From Hufsiella ginkgonis (GTDB lineage: Bacteria; Bacteroidota; Bacteroidia; Sphingobacteriales; Sphingobacteriaceae), in NCBI RefSeq assembly GCF_009834915.1, contig NZ_WVHS01000001.1:1530937-1594936 (forward strand): DNA of 64,000 nt, read 5' to 3'. The notes under the pieces were generated by a model, which had not been told where the DNA came from, searched no databases, and saw nothing but the letters and a program-made list of their open reading frames with translations. The stretch's first letter is position 1; each line of letters starts with the position of its first letter. Below, one piece after another: positions 24,997 through 33,225 of the stretch. The position numbers were made by a program, and so were the translations under genes.

Positions 24997-27177
24997 TTAA
25001 AATTTGAGGCTTAATGCCGCCAGGAAATTACGGGTGGCCTGCGGGTAATAGCCGTTGCCGCGGTAAACTACGCCGCCGCTGAGACCGCTGTAAGTGTACC
25101 CGTTATTTTCATACAGCGTGTTAAACACGTTGTTAACGGACAAGCTGATGCCGATATTCTTAATTCCTTTAAAAGAAGCCGTGCGACTCAGCCTCACGTC
25201 ATTCACAAAGAACGAAGGCAGGATCCTTGTTTCCGAAGCAGTATTATCCAGGTATTGTTTGCTTACATATTTGCTCAGGAGGGCGACCCCGGTCCCGTTA
25301 AATATCGTCCAGCTCAGCTCGCTGGAGCCAATAAATGCGGGCGAGAAGGCGAGGTCGGTGTTTTTGTAGCCGAAGGTTTTTACGATGGGGGCCGCATCGT
25401 CATTAATGTACTCGGTGTAATTACGCACCTTGTTGCGGCTCAGGGACGCAGTTGCAGCCCACGATAAACGTTTGGTTACCATCCACCTGCCGTCGAGCTC
25501 GATGCCTGCCCGGTAACTATGCGGCACGTTCTGGCGGGTTTGTGCGCCTACGTCGTTCAGCTTGCCGGTTACCACCAACTGGTCTTTATAAAACATGCCG
25601 AACGCGTTTACGCCCGCCGAAACCTTCGTCCCGGCCAACCGGTAACCGGCTTCGAGGTCGTTCAGGTGTTCGCGGTGCGGACGGCTGTCGGGGGTAGATT
25701 CCGTGTAATCGTTCCGGTTAGGTTCTTTGTTCCCTACGGAGAACGAGGCGTATATATTCGAGCGTTCATTTAACGCATACGTAGCACCGAGCTTGGGGTT
25801 AAAGAAGTTGAGGTCAGCTTGTTGCTGGATGTTGTTCTTGTTGCGGTCGAAACCGAGGAATGAATACGTGATGCGGCGGAACTGCAGGTCGGCAAACAAG
25901 TCCATGCTCCCGATGTGGTAACTGATCTTGCCAAAGGTGTTGAAATCGGTTTTCACCGCATCATTGTCGTTATAGCGGTGGCGGGCCGAGGTGCTTGCGT
26001 CGTAGTTGGCGTATTGCGCCCAGGTGACCTCGTCAAAGTGCTTTCCCTTATACTCGTTGTAACCGCCGCCCAGGGTGAAAGCCAGTTTTGTACCGAGCGT
26101 GTAGTTAAACGAATAAGTGAGGCCGTAAAAGTCGTTGTCCAGCCAGAGGCGCCGCACGAGGTCGGATCGTGTAACGGTGGTGCCGCCAACCATCACCGGG
26201 TTGATGCCATAGCCTGCCAATGTTTGATCTTCCTTGTACTCTTCGTAGTACCCTTCACCATGAGTGTAATGCAGCGCGAAATTTGAGGTAAATTTATTGG
26301 AGAAAGTATGTGTGTGAAACAACTGGTAATGATCCTGCGAGTAGTTGTCGGTCTGGTTTTCGTACGTAAAATCGTTATGGGTACGGTCAGTTTTGAGCAG
26401 TTCTTCGGCTACGCCGTTCCATGCCTGGTAGGTTTTTTCGGTGCCGGAGAATACGTTCGCCCGCACCAGGTCGCGTTTACCGTAGTAGGCGCCGCTCATA
26501 AAAAACGATTTCAGGTTAGACGATGCCCGGTCGATGTACCCGTCTGACCTGATCCTCGAAAGCCTCCCGTCAAACGTAAACCGGTTATTGATCAGGCCGG
26601 TGCCCACGTTTACGGTATTTTTCCAGGTGTTGTACGATCCGAACGTGTTGTTAAGCTCCGCATAGGCCGAATCGCGCAGCGTGGTGGTCTGGATGTTCAG
26701 GCTGGCGCCGAAAGCTCCGGCTCCATTGGTGGAAGTGCCTACGCCGCGCTGGACCTGGATATTGTCTACCGACGAGGCAAAATCAGGCAGGTTGATAAAA
26801 AAGCTGCCCTGGCTTTCGGCGTCGTTAAGCGGGATGCCGTTAATGGTCACATTGATCCGCGAACCGTCGCTTCCGCGGATGCGAAGACCGGTGTAACCCA
26901 CGCCCGCGCCGGCATCGGAGGACACCACCACAGAGGGTGTTTGGTTAAGGAGGTAGGGAAGATCCTGGCCGAGGTTGTTCTTAGCGATCTCCGCCTTGTT
27001 CATGTTCCTGAACGTGGTGGCCGAATTAACGGTTGCCCGGGTTGCTTTAATGGCTACCTCGTCGAGGTCTTTCATGGTTTTCAGGGTGTCGCGGACGTTC
27101 ATTCCCGCAGGTGTTTGCGCCCGTAACGATACGTGCAATGCCATCGTCGTAAGGGCGATCAAGAGAAATTTCTTCAC
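24997..27177 (-). CDS. TonB-dependent receptor, probably for thiamine
   Basis: A 726-residue outer-membrane beta-barrel receptor. It has a signal peptide MKKFLLIALTTMALHVSLRAQ, a plug domain (~40-165; LPYLLNQTPSVVVSSDAGAG, RIRGSDGSRINVTINGIPLND) and a barrel to the C-terminus ending in LAALSLKF with the final aromatic residue expected of outer-membrane proteins. The start codon is GTG at 27177. A TPP riboswitch lies directly upstream, and a PnuC-type transporter is 1 bp downstream, so it should import thiamine across the outer membrane (the Omr1 type). There is no SusD partner. Confidence 0.88.
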   Translation of the reverse strand: MKKFLLIALTTMALHVSLRAQTPAGMNVRDTLKTMKDLDEVAIKATRATVNSATTFRNMNKAEIAKNNLGQDLPYLLNQTPSVVVSSDAGAGVGYTGLRIRGSDGSRINVTINGIPLNDAESQGSFFINLPDFASSVDNIQVQRGVGTSTNGAGAFGASLNIQTTTLRDSAYAELNNTFGSYNTWKNTVNVGTGLINNRFTFDGRLSRIRSDGYIDRASSNLKSFFMSGAYYGKRDLVRANVFSGTEKTYQAWNGVAEELLKTDRTHNDFTYENQTDNYSQDHYQLFHTHTFSNKFTSNFALHYTHGEGYYEEYKEDQTLAGYGINPVMVGGTTVTRSDLVRRLWLDNDFYGLTYSFNYTLGTKLAFTLGGGYNEYKGKHFDEVTWAQYANYDASTSARHRYNDNDAVKTDFNTFGKISYHIGSMDLFADLQFRRITYSFLGFDRNKNNIQQQADLNFFNPKLGATYALNERSNIYASFSVGNKEPNRNDYTESTPDSRPHREHLNDLEAGYRLAGTKVSAGVNAFGMFYKDQLVVTGKLNDVGAQTRQNVPHSYRAGIELDGRWMVTKRLSWAATASLSRNKVRNYTEYINDDAAPIVKTFGYKNTDLAFSPAFIGSSELSWTIFNGTGVALLSKYVSKQYLDNTASETRILPSFFVNDVRLSRTASFKGIKNIGISLSVNNVFNTLYENNGYTYSGLSGGVVYRGNGYYPQATRNFLAALSLKF

Positions 27178-27196
27178 TGTTTTTTGTTAATGCGTT

Positions 27197-27229
27197 AAAA
27201 AAATCTGCATGCGGGGAACGTGCAGTTCC
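27197..27229 (-). terminator. Candidate expression platform: alternative hairpins and T-tract
   Basis: On the minus strand, between the TPP aptamer and the GTG start, CTGCA...TGCAG forms a 5-bp stem followed by A and seven T residues, a weak terminator. An alternative hairpin GGAAC-TGCAC-GTTCC uses the same CTGCA bases and would exclude it. This looks like a terminator/antiterminator switch. Confidence 0.4.
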
Positions 27230-27237
27230 GTTAACTT

Positions 27238-27420
27238 ACCTCCCTACGCCGGCATTATCCGGATCAGGTGCTGGTAGCGATCAGTTAGTAGCCATTAACT
27301 GTCAAGCGGAGATTCACGTGGTATGCATGAAACCAGGCTGATAGCTAAAGCTGAATGCTGATAGCTCCATGGGTATAATCTCAGCCCGTTTTTGTGTTTG
27401 CAAGAAACAAGGCACCCCTA
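27238..27420 (-). promoter_or_regulatory. TPP riboswitch (THI element)
   Basis: Conserved TPP aptamer blocks are visible on the minus strand in order: AGGGGTGCC (27411-27419), GGGCTGAGATTATACCC, CACCTGATCCGGATAATGCC and GGCGTAGGGAGG (ends near 27238). About 100 nt separate the CTGAGA and CACCTGATC blocks, filled by a pair of dispersed repeats. The element lies 60 bp upstream of the TonB receptor start and should repress the receptor-PnuT-flavoprotein operon when thiamine diphosphate is high. Confidence 0.93.
27271..27366. repeat. Inverted pair of dispersed repeats inside the TPP riboswitch
   Basis: 27273-27301 (ggtagcgatcagttagtagc...) and 27336-27366 (ggctgatagctaaagctgaa...) belong to the ATCAGC repeat family and are roughly inverted. 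AGC-x-ATCAG of one arm can pair with CTGAT-x-GCT of the other. They occupy the facultative stem of the aptamer. Confidence 0.7.
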
Positions 27421-27430
27421 TGTGATGGAG

Positions 27431-27438
27431 CAAAGGTA
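27431..27438 (-). promoter_or_regulatory. -7 promoter element of the TPP-controlled operon
   Basis: Minus-strand TACCTTTG is a perfect TAnnTTTG match, 11 bp upstream of the first conserved riboswitch block, so transcription should start right at the aptamer. It is the same 8-mer as rRNA promoter P1. Confidence 0.65.
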
Positions 27439-27491
27439 GGATAATTTGGGAAAGTGTTAACAGGCGAACAGAAATAAACGTAACGAGTCTC

Positions 27492-27695
27492 TTATTCTCC
27501 CGTTTCCAGGTCCTTCAGGATCGCAGAAACATCCGCTTCCGTCGAGGTGAGCTTGGCCCGGCAGATCTTGATCAGTACCGTGGCTCTTTTTACTTTTTCC
27601 GAAAGCGTATCAACGGTGATCTTGCCGTCTTCAATTTCCGCTACGATGTGCTGCAGCTCTTCGAAAGCCTCGGCATAATTGGGGGTTTCATTCAT
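27492..27695 (-). CDS. xseB: Exodeoxyribonuclease VII small subunit
   Basis: A 67-residue helical subunit of exonuclease VII: NYAEAFEELQHIVAEIEDGKI followed by a coiled-coil LSEKVKRATVLIKICRAKL. Slightly shorter than the ~80-residue E. coli protein. It overlaps xseA by 8 bp. Confidence 0.92.
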   Translation of the reverse strand: MNETPNYAEAFEELQHIVAEIEDGKITVDTLSEKVKRATVLIKICRAKLTSTEADVSAILKDLETGE

Positions 27696-29025
27696 GGTTA
27701 TTTGCTTTAGCCTGTTGCACGGTGCTGGTTACCGTCCCGTCTGCGAGCTGCGTAAGCAGTTGGTCGCCTTCCTCCAGGCCGGCCACACCCGTGGCGATCT
27801 TCCCGTTTACGAAGGTAATGCTGTAACCGCGCTTTAACACGTTGGCGGGGTCCATAATGCGGACATTTTTTTCCAGCCCGCTAAGTTCCCTTGCCTGTGC
27901 GGCGAAATGTTCGGCGGCATTCTCCTTCAAGGCGTCTCCCAGCCCTGCTACCTGGTCCCGCTCCCGCGAAAGGATGAACCTGCACTGCCGCGAAAGCCCT
28001 TCGGATAATTGGTCGATCACCGTACTTCTCCCGGCCAGGAGCCGTATGGCCGCCAGCCGGAAGTAACGGGTGGTGTGTGCGAACTGTACATTTTCGTCGT
28101 CCAGTACACGCCTGGCACGGTCGGCGATCACCTGCCCGGCCCGTTGTACAGGTACGGAGAAGTTATGGAACTGCTGAAGCAGGAAATCCGCCAGCTCCGT
28201 GGGCGTTATGGCATTGCGGAAGGAGATTTGCTCGGCCACGGTCTCGTTGGTGGAATGACCAATACCTGTGATCACCGGCAGCGGGAACAAGGCGATTTCG
28301 CGCGCCAGCGCATAATTGTTGTACGACGACAACCCCACGTCGGCCCCTCCCCCGCGAATGAGCGCCACCACATCAAAATGTGCGGCTGCCTTTTTGATCC
28401 TGCGTAGCTGGGCGATAATGGAATCCGGCGACCGGTCGCCTTGCAGCAACGCCGGGAACAAGTGACAGTAGAACCGGTAGCCCCAGGAATTGTAGTTGAT
28501 CACCTTCAGGAAATCTGAATACCCCTTGCTGGTTTCCACCGAAATGACGGCGATCCGCTGCGGAAGCAACGGAAACCGGAGGGATTGGTTACGCCGCAGG
28601 ATGCCCTCCACGGTGAGCCTGGTCACCGTCTCAAGGCGTTCGCGCTCCAGTTCGCCGAGGGAAAAAACCGGGTCGATATCGGTGATCCGCAAGCTGAGGC
28701 CATGCACCGGGTCGAAAGTAATGGCCGCGCAAAAAAGAATGGTGATCCCGTCCTTTAGCGGCTCGTGAAGGATCTTCATGAACCGCCCGTTGATCTCCCG
28801 GAAGTCGTTTTTCCAGAGGACCGCCTTCATTTGCGCGATCACGCGGCCATCGCGCTTTTCGACCATCTCCGGGTAGCAATGCCCTGAATGCGAATAGTGG
28901 TTCAGCTTATGGAGCTCGGCTTTAACCCAAAAAGTGCTCTTGTAGCGGTCCGCAATGGTGCGCTGTATGCTCGAAAGCACTTCGGGCAGCGAAAAGATCT
29001 TTTTACCAGGGGTGATTTCCGGCAC
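27688..29025 (-). CDS. xseA: Exodeoxyribonuclease VII large subunit
   Basis: Catalytic subunit of the single-strand-specific exonuclease VII. N-terminal OB fold (residues ~8-105; FWVKAELHKLNHYSHSGHCYPEM), catalytic domain with GYSDFLKVI, ALIRGGGADVGLSSYNNYALAREIA and PVITGIGHSTNETVAEQIS, and a coiled coil then the C-terminal RGYSITFVNGK motif. 445 residues, full length. Operon with xseB. Confidence 0.95.
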   Translation of the reverse strand: MPEITPGKKIFSLPEVLSSIQRTIADRYKSTFWVKAELHKLNHYSHSGHCYPEMVEKRDGRVIAQMKAVLWKNDFREINGRFMKILHEPLKDGITILFCAAITFDPVHGLSLRITDIDPVFSLGELERERLETVTRLTVEGILRRNQSLRFPLLPQRIAVISVETSKGYSDFLKVINYNSWGYRFYCHLFPALLQGDRSPDSIIAQLRRIKKAAAHFDVVALIRGGGADVGLSSYNNYALAREIALFPLPVITGIGHSTNETVAEQISFRNAITPTELADFLLQQFHNFSVPVQRAGQVIADRARRVLDDENVQFAHTTRYFRLAAIRLLAGRSTVIDQLSEGLSRQCRFILSRERDQVAGLGDALKENAAEHFAAQARELSGLEKNVRIMDPANVLKRGYSITFVNGKIATGVAGLEEGDQLLTQLADGTVTSTVQQAKANNHE

Positions 29026-29045
29026 GGAGATTGGGTTGGCGCGCG

Positions 29046-29270
29046 TTAAACTTTCTTCGGCGGCAGGTCAAAAGCCACCGCATTGTGCTCAAAATGCCCT
29101 TTGTGCGCACCATCACAGAAGGGTTTGTTGGCCGACAACCCGCAGCGGCAGATAGAAACAACGGTACGTCCCTGTAATCCATAAACATTTCCCTGCGCAT
29201 CAACGATCTCGAAATCGCCGTCAATTTTTACTGATCCGTTATTGTTAATCGTAAGCTTCGTAGTAGCCAT
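29046..29270 (-). CDS. CDGSH iron-sulfur domain protein
   Basis: A 74-residue protein carrying the CDGSH cluster motif CRCGLSANKPFCDGAHK: C-x-C...C-x3-H ligands for a [2Fe-2S] cluster. Cytosolic (no signal). These proteins are linked to redox or iron-sulfur handling, but the bacterial role is not settled. It lies 20 bp upstream of xseA and has its own promoter at 29288-29295. Confidence 0.92.
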   Translation of the reverse strand: MATTKLTINNNGSVKIDGDFEIVDAQGNVYGLQGRTVVSICRCGLSANKPFCDGAHKGHFEHNAVAFDLPPKKV

Positions 29271-29287
29271 GTTAATTTATTTTGAAG

Positions 29288-29295
29288 CAAAAGTA
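29288..29295 (-). promoter_or_regulatory. -7 promoter element of the CDGSH gene
   Basis: Minus-strand TACTTTTG matches TAnnTTTG, 17 bp upstream of the ATG, in the 105-bp divergent gap to the Ter operon. Confidence 0.6.
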
Positions 29296-29375
29296 ATCAT
29301 CTCTTCCAGAATAACACGTGTGCCGGAAAATTCGGATATTAGTAACAATTTGCACATACTAACTTCTAAATAAGG

Positions 29376-30074
29376 ATGTATCTCTACCGGCATTATTCTT
29401 TTGATCTATGGCTGACACTGATCCGATCGAATCCTTTCTTTAAGGACGAGCGCAGTAGTTTTTTTCATAAGTACTTCAATTACAGGGACAAAACACTCCA
29501 GGAAGTACAAGCCATCTTTAGGCAGGTGGACCTGATGTGTAACGCCATCAACGAGTGTACCGGCAAGAACATCGACGCTATCGAGATGTACCTGATGGTG
29601 ATCAGCATGGTGAACGACCACCAGGCAGATCTCGCCGCCATTGACCAGGCGAAGCTGCAATCTGACATGGACGACCTTGTGTTCAGTCATCTGCCGGTAA
29701 TATACTGTACGGACACCCCGGGCGTGATCGAACAGCTGAAACAGGCAGGCCAAAGCTCCGTGAGCATCCTCAGCAACACCGGGTTCATCAGTGGTAAAAC
29801 GCTGCGAAAAGTGTTGAAAATACTTGGGATAGATCACCTGTTCGACTTCCAGATCTATTCTGACGAAACCGGGCTTTCGAAACCCAACACACAGCTGTTC
29901 AGGCAGATGATCAGCCAGGTTTGCCACACCCGCGGTTGCGAGGTAGACAGGGCCGATATCATTCACATTGGCGATAACCCGCGTGCAGACGCAGGGGGCG
30001 CCACCGCGGCGGGCATCCGCAGCCTGCTGATCAATTCCAATCACCTGACCATCTCCAGCCTCATCGCCCAATGA
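29376..30074 (+). CDS. HAD-superfamily protein of the Ter operon
   Basis: A 232-residue HAD fold protein: motif I SFDLWLTL at D10, motif II SILSNTGF, motif III Lys in GLSKPN, motif IV IGDNPRADAGG. Motif I is D-L-W rather than D-x-D, so the second Asp of phosphatase-type HADs (the proton donor) is Trp12. It may have reduced or different activity, e.g. as a binding or phosphonatase-like protein. First gene of the operon; its stop overlaps the PRTase start by 4 bp. HAD proteins are known members of Ter gene neighbourhoods. Confidence 0.85.
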   Translation: MYLYRHYSFDLWLTLIRSNPFFKDERSSFFHKYFNYRDKTLQEVQAIFRQVDLMCNAINECTGKNIDAIEMYLMVISMVNDHQADLAAIDQAKLQSDMDDLVFSHLPVIYCTDTPGVIEQLKQAGQSSVSILSNTGFISGKTLRKVLKILGIDHLFDFQIYSDETGLSKPNTQLFRQMISQVCHTRGCEVDRADIIHIGDNPRADAGGATAAGIRSLLINSNHLTISSLIAQ

Positions 30075-30916
30075 ACCATTCTTACTCCCTGCATAAAATT
30101 ACGGATGCAAGCAATTTTGCTTTTTGTCCCGATGCGTACAGCCGGTTCAAGTTTGGTGATAGCGCGGTGGCGGAATCATTCGGCATCGCTTTGGCGGAAG
30201 GCTTTATCCGCGAGGTGCTTCAGCAGTCGCCCATCCGCACACAGGTGGTGGTGATCAGCAGTCCTTACGCGTTTATTCCGACGGCTACCTTTGCCATGAA
30301 GGACCATTTTGTGTACCGGCTGAACCGTTGGCTCGCCGATCACCACCTCCCCATCGTACAGGAAACGAAAGTGCACCGCACCATCACTTATAAGGAGGAT
30401 TACGGCGCCCTGAATGCCGAAGAGCGGCTGCGCCTTATCGGGAACGATTCTTTTCATGTCGATAAACATTTCCTGGAGGGAAAAACGCTCATTTTTCTCG
30501 ACGATATCAAGATCACCGGGAGCCATGAACGTATGATCATGAAAATGGTGTCAGAATACCAGCTTGATAATGAAATTTACATGCTATATTTCGCCGAGCT
30601 CATAAACAGCGAGATACACCCGAATGTGGAGAATACGTTAAATTATCATGAAGTTCGGCGTATCTTTGACCTGGAAAGGATCATCGACTCGGGCAGGTTC
30701 TGTTTTAATACCAGGGTGGTTAAGTATATCCTGAATTATGAGCCGTCCGGCTTTCACCTCTTCCTGGAAGGCCAGACAGATCAGTTTATTAACCAGTTAT
30801 ACAACATGGCGCTGGGGAATGGCTATCATACCATAGAAGCTTACGCCGCCAACCTGAATTACATAAAAGACTACTTATTTTCAACCAATAATAAATTAAT
30901 AGAATATGGCAATTAA
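30071..30916 (+). CDS. Phosphoribosyltransferase-like protein of the Ter operon
   Basis: A 281-residue type I PRTase-like protein. The PRPP-binding loop is TLIFLDDIKITGSHE (acidic pair plus T/G/S), and VVVISSPYAFIPTATFAM is the preceding core strand. The C-terminal ~100 residues are helical and family-specific. It is known from Ter modules, where comparative genomics (Anantharaman, Iyer and Aravind) proposed that such PRTases help make a nucleoside-like metabolite. It overlaps the HAD gene by 4 bp and terD by 11 bp. Confidence 0.85.
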   Translation: MNHSYSLHKITDASNFAFCPDAYSRFKFGDSAVAESFGIALAEGFIREVLQQSPIRTQVVVISSPYAFIPTATFAMKDHFVYRLNRWLADHHLPIVQETKVHRTITYKEDYGALNAEERLRLIGNDSFHVDKHFLEGKTLIFLDDIKITGSHERMIMKMVSEYQLDNEIYMLYFAELINSEIHPNVENTLNYHEVRRIFDLERIIDSGRFCFNTRVVKYILNYEPSGFHLFLEGQTDQFINQLYNMALGNGYHTIEAYAANLNYIKDYLFSTNNKLIEYGN

Positions 30917-31460
30917 CCTTCAGAAAGGACAGCGTGAAGCCATCGACGCGCCGAAATTTACCATCGGGCTGGGCTGGGATACCAATAGTTCGTCGACAGG
31001 CAGCGCTTTCGACCTCGACGCTTCCATCTTCGTGATGGGCGACAATAAGAAACTGGTATCTGATGAATATTTTGTGTTTTATAACAACCTGAAAACACCC
31101 GATGGCAGCGTAGAGCACACCGGCGATAATCTTACCGGCGACGGTGCGGGCGATGACGAGCAGATCCTGGTGGACCTTTCCAAGGTCGATCCGCGCGTTT
31201 CCGAGATCTGCATAGTGGTTACCATTCACGATGCCGAAAACAGGCGTCAGAACTTCGGGCAGGTACGCAATTCCTTTGTAAGGATCTTTGATACGGTTAC
31301 CAATGCAGAGGTGCTGAAATACGAGCTGGAAGAGGACTTCTCCATCGAAACCGCCGTAGAGTTCGGCAGGATTTATAAGAAAGACGGTAAATGGAAGTTC
31401 GAAGCCGTTGGCGTGGGGATGAAAGGCGGCCTGCAGGATTATTTAACCAAATACAACTAA
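30906..31460 (+). CDS. TerD family stress protein (first copy)
   Basis: A 184-residue TerD/TerZ-type beta-sandwich. MAINLQKGQR start, acidic calcium-binding motifs AFDLDASIFVMGDNKKL, HTGDNLTGDGAGDDEQILVDL, and NAEVLKYELEEDFS. Cytoplasmic, proposed to bind Ca2+ and act at the membrane with TerC. The start overlaps the PRTase gene. A paralogue follows after 12 bp with the same first ten residues. Confidence 0.93.
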   Translation: MAINLQKGQREAIDAPKFTIGLGWDTNSSSTGSAFDLDASIFVMGDNKKLVSDEYFVFYNNLKTPDGSVEHTGDNLTGDGAGDDEQILVDLSKVDPRVSEICIVVTIHDAENRRQNFGQVRNSFVRIFDTVTNAEVLKYELEEDFSIETAVEFGRIYKKDGKWKFEAVGVGMKGGLQDYLTKYN

Positions 31461-31472
31461 TCCGGAAAGATC

Positions 31473-32087
31473 ATGGCAATTAATCTTCAAAAAGGACAAC
31501 GCATTAACCTCGAAAAGAGCAACGGCAGCAAGCTTCAGAACGTTTGCGTAGGCATTAACTGGGGGGCGATTGAGAAAAAAGGTATGTTCGGCTTCGGCTC
31601 GAAAAAAGAAGCGGTTGACCTTGACGCCAGCTGCGCCTTGTACGACGACGGCAAGAACATGCGCGAGGTGGTATACTTTGGCAACCTGAAATCGAAAAAT
31701 GGCTCGGTAAAACACAGCGGCGACGACCTGACAGGGGATATGGGCGGCGATGACGGCCTGGATAACGAGGTGATTACCCTCGACCTTGGTGCACTCGACC
31801 CGGCGATCTCTTACGTGGCTTTCGTGCTGAACAGCTTCCGCGGACATGATTTCGGCACCATCCCCTTTGCCTCTATCCGGATCTATGAAGGCTCTCCGAA
31901 ACGGGTGAACGAAGTGTTCGCTACGTACGACATCGCCAACGGCGCCGGCTTCGCCGGCCACGTGTCTATGGTGATGGGCGTCTTTTACAAGAAAAACGGG
32001 GAATGGAAATTCAACGCGATCGGTGAGCCTACCAAGGACCGCAAGCTTGAAGAAACCGTGCGTACGGTAACTGAACGATACCTGTAA
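31473..32087 (+). CDS. TerD family stress protein (second copy)
   Basis: A 204-residue TerD paralogue with MAINLQKGQR, DLDASCALYDDGKNMREVVYFGNL, HSGDDLTGDMGGDDGLDNEVITLDL (the acidic Ca2+-binding region) and SFRGHDFGTIPFASIRIYEG. It carries an extra Lys/Gly loop (residues ~34-48, GMFGFGSKKEA) not in the first copy. Part of the Ter operon. Confidence 0.93.
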   Translation: MAINLQKGQRINLEKSNGSKLQNVCVGINWGAIEKKGMFGFGSKKEAVDLDASCALYDDGKNMREVVYFGNLKSKNGSVKHSGDDLTGDMGGDDGLDNEVITLDLGALDPAISYVAFVLNSFRGHDFGTIPFASIRIYEGSPKRVNEVFATYDIANGAGFAGHVSMVMGVFYKKNGEWKFNAIGEPTKDRKLEETVRTVTERYL

Positions 32088-32120
32088 CCTGTGCTAAACA
32101 GATAGTCATAAAAATACAAC

Positions 32121-33221
32121 ATGGAACCTGGTTCAATGAATAACCTGCCGGAAGCGCCCGGCGTAAAGGTGGATAAAGACGGTAATGTCGATCTTTCGGT
32201 GATTACCCAGGAAGATAAAAGCAAATACGGGCAGCTTAGCAAAGACCTGAACCCCGCCGACGTGAACTCGATCCTGAATTACGGGGCCGAGGCGCAAAAT
32301 TCGATGGAGAAATACAGCAACGAGTTTCTGTCCTCCGTACGTACCTATAACTCGGGCGAGGTGGGTACCCTGATCACCGAGCTGCTTACCGAGCTGAACT
32401 ACATCGATGTAGACGAGCTGCAGCAGAACGGCTTCACTAAGTTTATTTCGGGTATCCCGTTCCTGAAAAAACTGGTGTTCGATACCAAAAAGCTTTTCCA
32501 GAAATACGATACCGTGGTGAACAACATCGACAAGATCACCCAAAAGATCAAAGCTGGGAGGCTGAATTCCATCAAAGACAATGCGTCGCTGCAAACCATG
32601 TTCGACAGCAACGTATCGTACATTAAACAGATGGAAGCGCTCATCATTTCGGGACAGCTGAAGTATACCGAACTTTCGGAGAAGCTGGCAGAGATGGAGG
32701 GTCGTCCCGCCGATTACAACGACTACGAGATCGCTGACATGCGCGAGTTCGTGAACCGGCTCGACAAGCGCCTGGCAGACATGAAAGTGGTACGGTTTAT
32801 CATGATGCAGTCGCTGGCGCAGATCCGCGTGGTGCAAAACAACAATACCTCTATCGCAGAGAAGGCGCAGTCCATTATTTCGACCACTATACCGGTCTGG
32901 AAGAACCAGCTCACCATCGCGGTGGCGCTTAACCGGCAGAAAGCGAACGTGGAAATGCAGAAAAAGGTATCCGACGCTACCAATACCATCTTGCAAAAGA
33001 ATGCCGACCTGCTGAAACAGAACAGTATCGACGTTGCGCGGGCGAACGAAAGCACCGTAGTATCCCTGGATACGCTGAAAAGTACCACCGCATCACTGAT
33101 AGAAACCCTGACGGAAGTGAAACGGATCCACGAAGAAGGGACAAAGAACAGGAGAGTGCTCGATACAGAATTACAAAACCTCGAAACTCAGCTGAAGAAA
33201 AATGTAACAAACACGAACTGA
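32121..33221 (+). CDS. TelA/YceG-family (toxic anion resistance) protein
   Basis: A 366-residue, mostly helical cytoplasmic protein of PF05816 (TelA). It has IPFLKKLVFDTKKLFQKYDTV, NIDKITQKIKAG, and the C-terminal long helices VWKNQLTIAVALNRQKANV, typical of the family. An alternative ATG at 32136 (MNNLPEAP) would shorten it by 5 residues. Sits between terD and the unknown gene; the family is a standard Ter partner, role unknown. Confidence 0.92.
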   Translation: MEPGSMNNLPEAPGVKVDKDGNVDLSVITQEDKSKYGQLSKDLNPADVNSILNYGAEAQNSMEKYSNEFLSSVRTYNSGEVGTLITELLTELNYIDVDELQQNGFTKFISGIPFLKKLVFDTKKLFQKYDTVVNNIDKITQKIKAGRLNSIKDNASLQTMFDSNVSYIKQMEALIISGQLKYTELSEKLAEMEGRPADYNDYEIADMREFVNRLDKRLADMKVVRFIMMQSLAQIRVVQNNNTSIAEKAQSIISTTIPVWKNQLTIAVALNRQKANVEMQKKVSDATNTILQKNADLLKQNSIDVARANESTVVSLDTLKSTTASLIETLTEVKRIHEEGTKNRRVLDTELQNLETQLKKNVTNTN

Positions 33222-33225
33222 CCGG

